DNA of 64,000 nucleotides from CASFRF01 sp031549345 (lineage in GTDB: Bacteria > Verrucomicrobiota > Lentisphaeria > Victivallales > Victivallaceae): contig JAVBPY010000002.1 in NCBI GenBank assembly GCA_031549345.1, forward strand, positions 186,001-250,000, in the 5' to 3' direction. How positions within the stretch are numbered: the first letter of the stretch is position 1; each line of letters opens with the position of its first letter. Below the pieces are notes generated by a model. The model had not been told where the DNA came from. It worked only from the letters and a program-made list of their open reading frames with translations, and did no database searches. Of the stretch, positions 60,613 to 64,000 are shown in pieces. The translations under genes were made by a program, and so were the position numbers.

Positions 60613-61472
60613 GGTTTCTCCTGGAGGAGTTCTTTAAAACGGCGAAGCATCTCTTTCTCGAGGTACTTCTGGGTCGAGAGATTTTCCTTATTGGCCCGCT
60701 CGCGCAAGGCGCTGTATTCCGTGGCGCTCATGGGACATTTCACGTTCAGAAACATCGCATCGGGAAGCGTGTTCCACTCCTTGCGCGCGGCATCGACTTT
60801 TTCCTGCGGAACGCCCAGAGCGAGCAGGATACTCTCGGCCATCATCTGGTTCCCGGTTGCGTTCATATGGACGCCATCGGTGGTGAGCACGTTTCGTTCC
60901 AGCTTACGCATCGCGGGCGGATAGGTCGCAATCTCATTGCGCATTCTTGTGTTCAAATCGACGTAAAGGACATTGTTATCGGCGGCGATCTTTTTCAGTG
61001 CCGCGATGTACGGCTCCATGCGGACGTTGGGTTGGGAATTGGGCTCTTCGTAAATCAGCGTCGGCGAAAGAATAATAAGCTTGATTTTCGCGGCGAGCAC
61101 TTTCTCGGCAATCGCGCGCATGCTGCGTTCGTAGTCCGGGAGTTTCACGCCGTTGTCGCCGTGCCAGACGTCGTTCACGCCGCAGCTCAGGAACATCCAA
61201 TCGGGCTTTTTGGCAATCACATCCGCATCCACCCGGGCGAGCATTTGCGTGGAACGGTTTCCGCCGCGCCCCGCCGGAAGAATGTTGATCTTAATGCCTT
61301 CGCGCTGTAATCCGTCGGCGACAAGGTGGAGATAGCCGCCCGGTTTCCAATTGCCCATGTCGGTAATGGAGTCCCCCATGAACGCCACGGTTTCACCGCT
61401 CTTCATCGGAATCTCCGCCTGTAAAGCGAAGGCGAGAACCGTTGTCAGAACAAGTCCGAGGAAAAGTTTCAT
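60609..61472 (-). CDS. Secreted SGNH/GDSL hydrolase
   Basis: 287 residues with a signal peptide (KLFLGLVLTTVLAFALQA). Esterase blocks: FMGDSITDMGNW (nucleophile Ser), PAGRGGNRS (Gly), LSCGVNDVWHG (Asn) and TTDGVHMNATGNQMMA (Asp-x-x-His). It is similar to lipolytic and acetyl-xylan esterase-type GDSL enzymes; the substrate is probably an acylated polysaccharide. It overlaps both neighbours by four bases, in one operon with a uracil-DNA glycosylase and PP2C. Confidence 0.9.
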   Translation of the reverse strand: MKLFLGLVLTTVLAFALQAEIPMKSGETVAFMGDSITDMGNWKPGGYLHLVADGLQREGIKINILPAGRGGNRSTQMLARVDADVIAKKPDWMFLSCGVNDVWHGDNGVKLPDYERSMRAIAEKVLAAKIKLIILSPTLIYEEPNSQPNVRMEPYIAALKKIAADNNVLYVDLNTRMRNEIATYPPAMRKLERNVLTTDGVHMNATGNQMMAESILLALGVPQEKVDAARKEWNTLPDAMFLNVKCPMSATEYSALRERANKENLSTQKYLEKEMLRRFKELLQEKP

Positions 61473-62287
61473 TGCTGCACGCTCCTATTGGTTGGTTTTA
61501 TCGGTAAATTCAACGCCTGCATCACTTTTTTCAAATCGCTCCACGCGTCGCGCTTGGCCGACTCCTGGCGGAGAAGGAAAGCCGGGTGGAATGTCGGCAT
61601 CACAGGAATGCCTTCCGCCGCCTGCCAGCGGCCATGCATTTGCGTGATCCCCTCGCGTCTGCCGAGGAGGAAAAAGAGGGGAATACGCCCCAATGTTATG
61701 ATCACTTCCGGGGCGACAAGGGCGATCTGGCGACGCAAATACCCCATGCACCGCGCCGCTTCCTCCGGCTCCGGGTCCCGGTTGCCGGGGGGGCGGCATT
61801 TGACAATGTTGCCGATGTACACGTCCTCCCTGGCAAGCCCCATTGCGCCGATCATCTTATCCAGGAGCTGTCCGGCAGGCCCCACAAAGGGCCGCCCCTG
61901 GCGGTCTTCCTCGCCGCCGGGGCCTTCGCCGATGAACATCAAACGCGCTTTCCGGTTTCCCTCGCCGAAAACGACCCGTGTACGTTTTTCACATAAAGGA
62001 CAGGCGCGGCAGGCGCGGCAGGATGCCTCCAGCGCCTCCCAATCCAGCTGCGAAACCTCCGGCGCTGGAACTTCGTTGATGAAACGAATCCGGGACGGCG
62101 CGGCGGCCGGAACCGGCGGCGGAATGAATGCGGCGCGGGGTTCGGGAGCAGGCTTGGGCGGCGGCGCGGAAGGGCGCGCGGCCTGGAACAGCGCCTCCAC
62201 CGCGCGGGGATCGACGCCGCTTCGCGGGGCGCGTTCGGCCTCGCGGCGGAGCGTTTGCATCAACACGGAGTAAAAATCTTCGGCCAT
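61469..62287 (-). CDS. Family 4 (Fe-S) uracil-DNA glycosylase
   Basis: 272 residues. A Pro/Ala-rich N-terminal 75 residues precede the catalytic domain. Cysteines CRACRACPLC and KCRPPGNRDPEPEEAARC supply the four Fe-S ligands. GEGPGGEEDRQGRPFVG is motif A, and MPTFHPAFLLRQ is the DNA-binding motif. It removes uracil from DNA. The gap to the deacetylase gene is 8 bp. Confidence 0.93.
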   Translation of the reverse strand: MAEDFYSVLMQTLRREAERAPRSGVDPRAVEALFQAARPSAPPPKPAPEPRAAFIPPPVPAAAPSRIRFINEVPAPEVSQLDWEALEASCRACRACPLCEKRTRVVFGEGNRKARLMFIGEGPGGEEDRQGRPFVGPAGQLLDKMIGAMGLAREDVYIGNIVKCRPPGNRDPEPEEAARCMGYLRRQIALVAPEVIITLGRIPLFFLLGRREGITQMHGRWQAAEGIPVMPTFHPAFLLRQESAKRDAWSDLKKVMQALNLPIKPTNRSVQQ

Positions 62288-62295
62288 AAATAAGG

Positions 62296-63270
62296 TTACT
62301 TCAACTTTACCGTAACGGGGCCCGCGGCGGAGTCCATATCGAAGCGCGCCCCCTGCCCGTCCTCGACGACCGCAAGGGATTTTCCGTTCTGCGCGGCGGA
62401 GACGCGACGGCCGTCGGCCTTGACGCGGCAGGTCAAAGGCGACTGGAGTTTTTTAAATTCCGGTTTGGTTTCGAGCGAAAGGGTGTATTCGTCCGGCGAA
62501 ACTTCCGCGACCTTCAGCGTGGAGTTCGCCTGGAGGAGCTTGTAGCGGCTGATCGTTTTGAGGGTGTCGATCCAGATTTCTTTTTCGCGCGATTTGGCAT
62601 ACGCGAGGTGATCGTCAAAAATCTTCGCACTGTTGAAAGGCTGGTAGGCGCGGCCTTCCGGGCTGATGCCGTGGATCATGGCGATGGTGTGCTTTCCCCC
62701 CGCAATGGCTTCGTCGATGCGTTTGTTGGCCATTTCGGTGGTGAAGTTTTTGCCGCCGTAGCTCACACGCCCTTCGGTGATGGCGATGTGGTTCACGAGG
62801 ATGAGTTTGCGCACATCGGCGTTGATTCCGTTTCCGGGGCAGCAGAATGTTTCGACATCCACGCCGAGCTTCTCCTTGAAAATGGAAATCGGGTCGTCGA
62901 TCTCTTTCCGCGCCTCGTCCTCGGTCAGCTTAACGAGCTGTTTGTGGGACATGGAATGATTGCCCACCTCATGCCCGGCGGCGGCGAAGGCCTTGCATTC
63001 CTCCCAATTCATCCACTTGTCTTTCTTCTCCACATCGCGCGTCCCCTGTTCGACACGGGCAATGATAAAGTAGAAGGACCCTTTGAAACCGTATTTATCC
63101 ATCAGGGGCATTCCCTCGGTCAGCTGGTCGCGGCTTCCGTCGTCGAAGGTGAACGTGAAAGCGGCGGGTTTGTCGTCTTTAAATTTGCAGAGCGAAAATT
63201 CGGGTGGAGCGGCCGTGGCGGAAAGCGCCAGAATGCCGAATAAAGCGGCGCAAAAAATCATTTTTTTCAT
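62296..63270 (-). CDS. Secreted polysaccharide deacetylase (CE4)
   Basis: 324 residues with a signal peptide (KKMIFCAALFGILALSATAA). The NodB domain has FTFTFDDGSRDQ (catalytic Asp pair) and GNHSMSHKQL (His-x3-His metal site), then CPGNGI in place of the usual RPP(Y/F)G. A C-terminal beta domain (about 225-324) follows. It removes acetyl or related groups from a glycan such as chitin-like or peptidoglycan chains. Promoter at 63341-63369; ribosome site GAGGAG. Confidence 0.88.
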   Translation of the reverse strand: MKKMIFCAALFGILALSATAAPPEFSLCKFKDDKPAAFTFTFDDGSRDQLTEGMPLMDKYGFKGSFYFIIARVEQGTRDVEKKDKWMNWEECKAFAAAGHEVGNHSMSHKQLVKLTEDEARKEIDDPISIFKEKLGVDVETFCCPGNGINADVRKLILVNHIAITEGRVSYGGKNFTTEMANKRIDEAIAGGKHTIAMIHGISPEGRAYQPFNSAKIFDDHLAYAKSREKEIWIDTLKTISRYKLLQANSTLKVAEVSPDEYTLSLETKPEFKKLQSPLTCRVKADGRRVSAAQNGKSLAVVEDGQGARFDMDSAAGPVTVKLK

Positions 63271-63311
63271 CGGCGAAAACTCTCCTCGCGTAAATTATTG
63301 TGCTTCCGGGG

Positions 63312-63340
63312 TTGCCGTCAGGGACTTTCCGGGTTATAGT
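63312..63340 (+). promoter_or_regulatory. Promoter of argG
   Basis: TTGCCG (63312-63317), 17 bp, TATAGT (63335-63340). It leaves a leader of about 80 nt before ATG 63429. Confidence 0.55.
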
Positions 63341-63369
63341 AATATAGATGCATTCGCACGCTTGTGCAA
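63341..63369 (-). promoter_or_regulatory. Promoter of the deacetylase operon
   Basis: Minus strand TTGCAC (63369-63364), 17 bp, TATATT (63346-63341). Its -10 box abuts the argG -10 box, so the two promoters face each other and are mutually exclusive. Confidence 0.6.
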
Positions 63370-63428
63370 TCGAAATTGGATGGGAAGCGGCATTTTGCCT
63401 GTAAATAAACCTGAAGGAGAGAGTTTCA

Positions 63429-64000
63429 TGAAAGTCATCGTCGCGTACTCGGGGGGACTGGATACATCGGTCATCGTCAAGTGGGTCAAGGACGTTTACA
63501 AAGCCGAAGTGGTCGGCTTCTGCGCCGACGTCGGCCAGGAAGAAGAACTCGACGGCGTCGAAGCCAAGGCGATCCGTACCGGCGCGACCAAGTGCTACGT
63601 TGAAGACCTGACCGAGGAATTCGCCCGCGATTTCATTTTCCCGATGATGCAGGCCAACGCGATTTACGAAGGCAACTACCTTCTGGGCACCTCGATCGCC
63701 CGCCCGCTCATCGGCAAACGCCTGATCGAACTCGCCCGCCAGGAAGGCGCCGACGCAATCTGCCACGGCGCCACCGGCAAAGGCAACGACCAGGTTCGTT
63801 TCGAGCTCACCGCCTACGCGATGGAGCCGAACATCAAAATCATCGCCCCCTGGCGCGAATGGTCGTTCGCCGGCCGTATGGACCTGATCGAGTACGCGAA
63901 AAAGCACGACATCCCCGTAACAACGACCGCCGCCAAGCCCTACAGCATGGACCGCAACCTCCTGCACATCAGTTTTGAAGGCGGCGTACTGGAAGATCCC
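63429..64000 (+). CDS. argG: Argininosuccinate synthase, N-terminal part, cut by window edge
   Basis: About 190 residues are visible. It joins citrulline and aspartate using ATP in arginine synthesis. MKVIVAYSGGLDTSVIVKWV is the PP-loop nucleotide site; CADVGQEEELDG, NYLLGTSIARPLI and HGATGKGNDQVRFEL are all family signatures. The ATG has a strong ribosome site (AAGGAGAG). The C-terminal half is outside the window. Confidence 0.97.

Noticed and set aside
1..64000. Search for CRISPR arrays, tRNA genes, insertion sequences and phage genes
   Set aside because: None was recognised: no regularly spaced direct repeats, no T-loop consensus in the gaps, no transposase or integrase motifs.

Overview
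The window (64 kb, GC-rich, gene-dense, both strands) comes from a Gram-negative, probably strictly anaerobic bacterium. LptD (35355-37991), ADP-heptose epimerase HldD (37999-38979) and a heptosyltransferase-type GT9 (50339-51418) point to heptose-containing LPS. A glycyl radical enzyme with its activase (23810-27894) points to anaerobiosis. The mix of FHA and PEGA proteins, Pmp-like beta-helix repeats, DUF4347, sialate O-acetylesterase and SGNH esterases would suit a gut member of the PVC group such as Lentisphaerota/Victivallales. That placement is inference from gene content; no rRNA gene is present to confirm it.

Layout. 1-7985 (minus): a Tad/type II-secretion-like locus, read cpaB, FHA-cpaF, tadB, tadC, a DUF192 gene, an FHA membrane protein, a PEGA lipoprotein, then the start of prfB (cut by the window edge). 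8089-22986: two divergent giant surface proteins, an AIDA-repeat protein with PPC-like C-terminal repeats (minus) and a 3627-residue tandem-DUF4347/beta-helix protein (plus). 22996-27894: a compact glycyl radical cluster (ferredoxin-nitroreductase, glycyl radical enzyme, iron alcohol dehydrogenase, activase). 27973-40180 (plus): sialate O-acetylesterase, permease-EIIA fusion, glucuronokinase-like GHMP kinase plus GalU, DEAD-box helicase, LptD, HldD, RsmB-like methylase. 40150-52232 (mostly minus): glycosyltransferase, a radical SAM activase plus FGGY kinase pair, TrmL, a second RsmB-like methylase, ProA, a GT9 and a phosphoesterase, with one plus-strand oxidoreductase. 52280-53442 (minus): RNase P RNA and an orphan MraZ gene. 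53785-59317: a LURP-one protein, flavin reductase, M48 protease, a membrane glycosyltransferase-like protein, and rpsB-tsf with a clear terminator. 59318-59859: a non-coding hairpin-rich stretch. 59860-63270 (minus): deacetylase, uracil-DNA glycosylase, SGNH hydrolase, PP2C. 63429-end: argG (cut).

Regulation. Many intergenic gaps hold an excellent TTGNNN-(16/17)-TATANT promoter. At several genes the -10 box lies only 6-8 nt before the ATG and no convincing Shine-Dalgarno is present, so those mRNAs are probably leaderless. MraZ is preceded by five boxes at exact 10-bp spacing that cover its own core promoter. Between 46210 and 46321 there is a complete promoter-hairpin-terminator unit for a candidate small RNA whose apical loop is a C-rich anti-Shine-Dalgarno sequence. 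No tRNA, 16S/23S rRNA, CRISPR array or insertion sequence was recognised.
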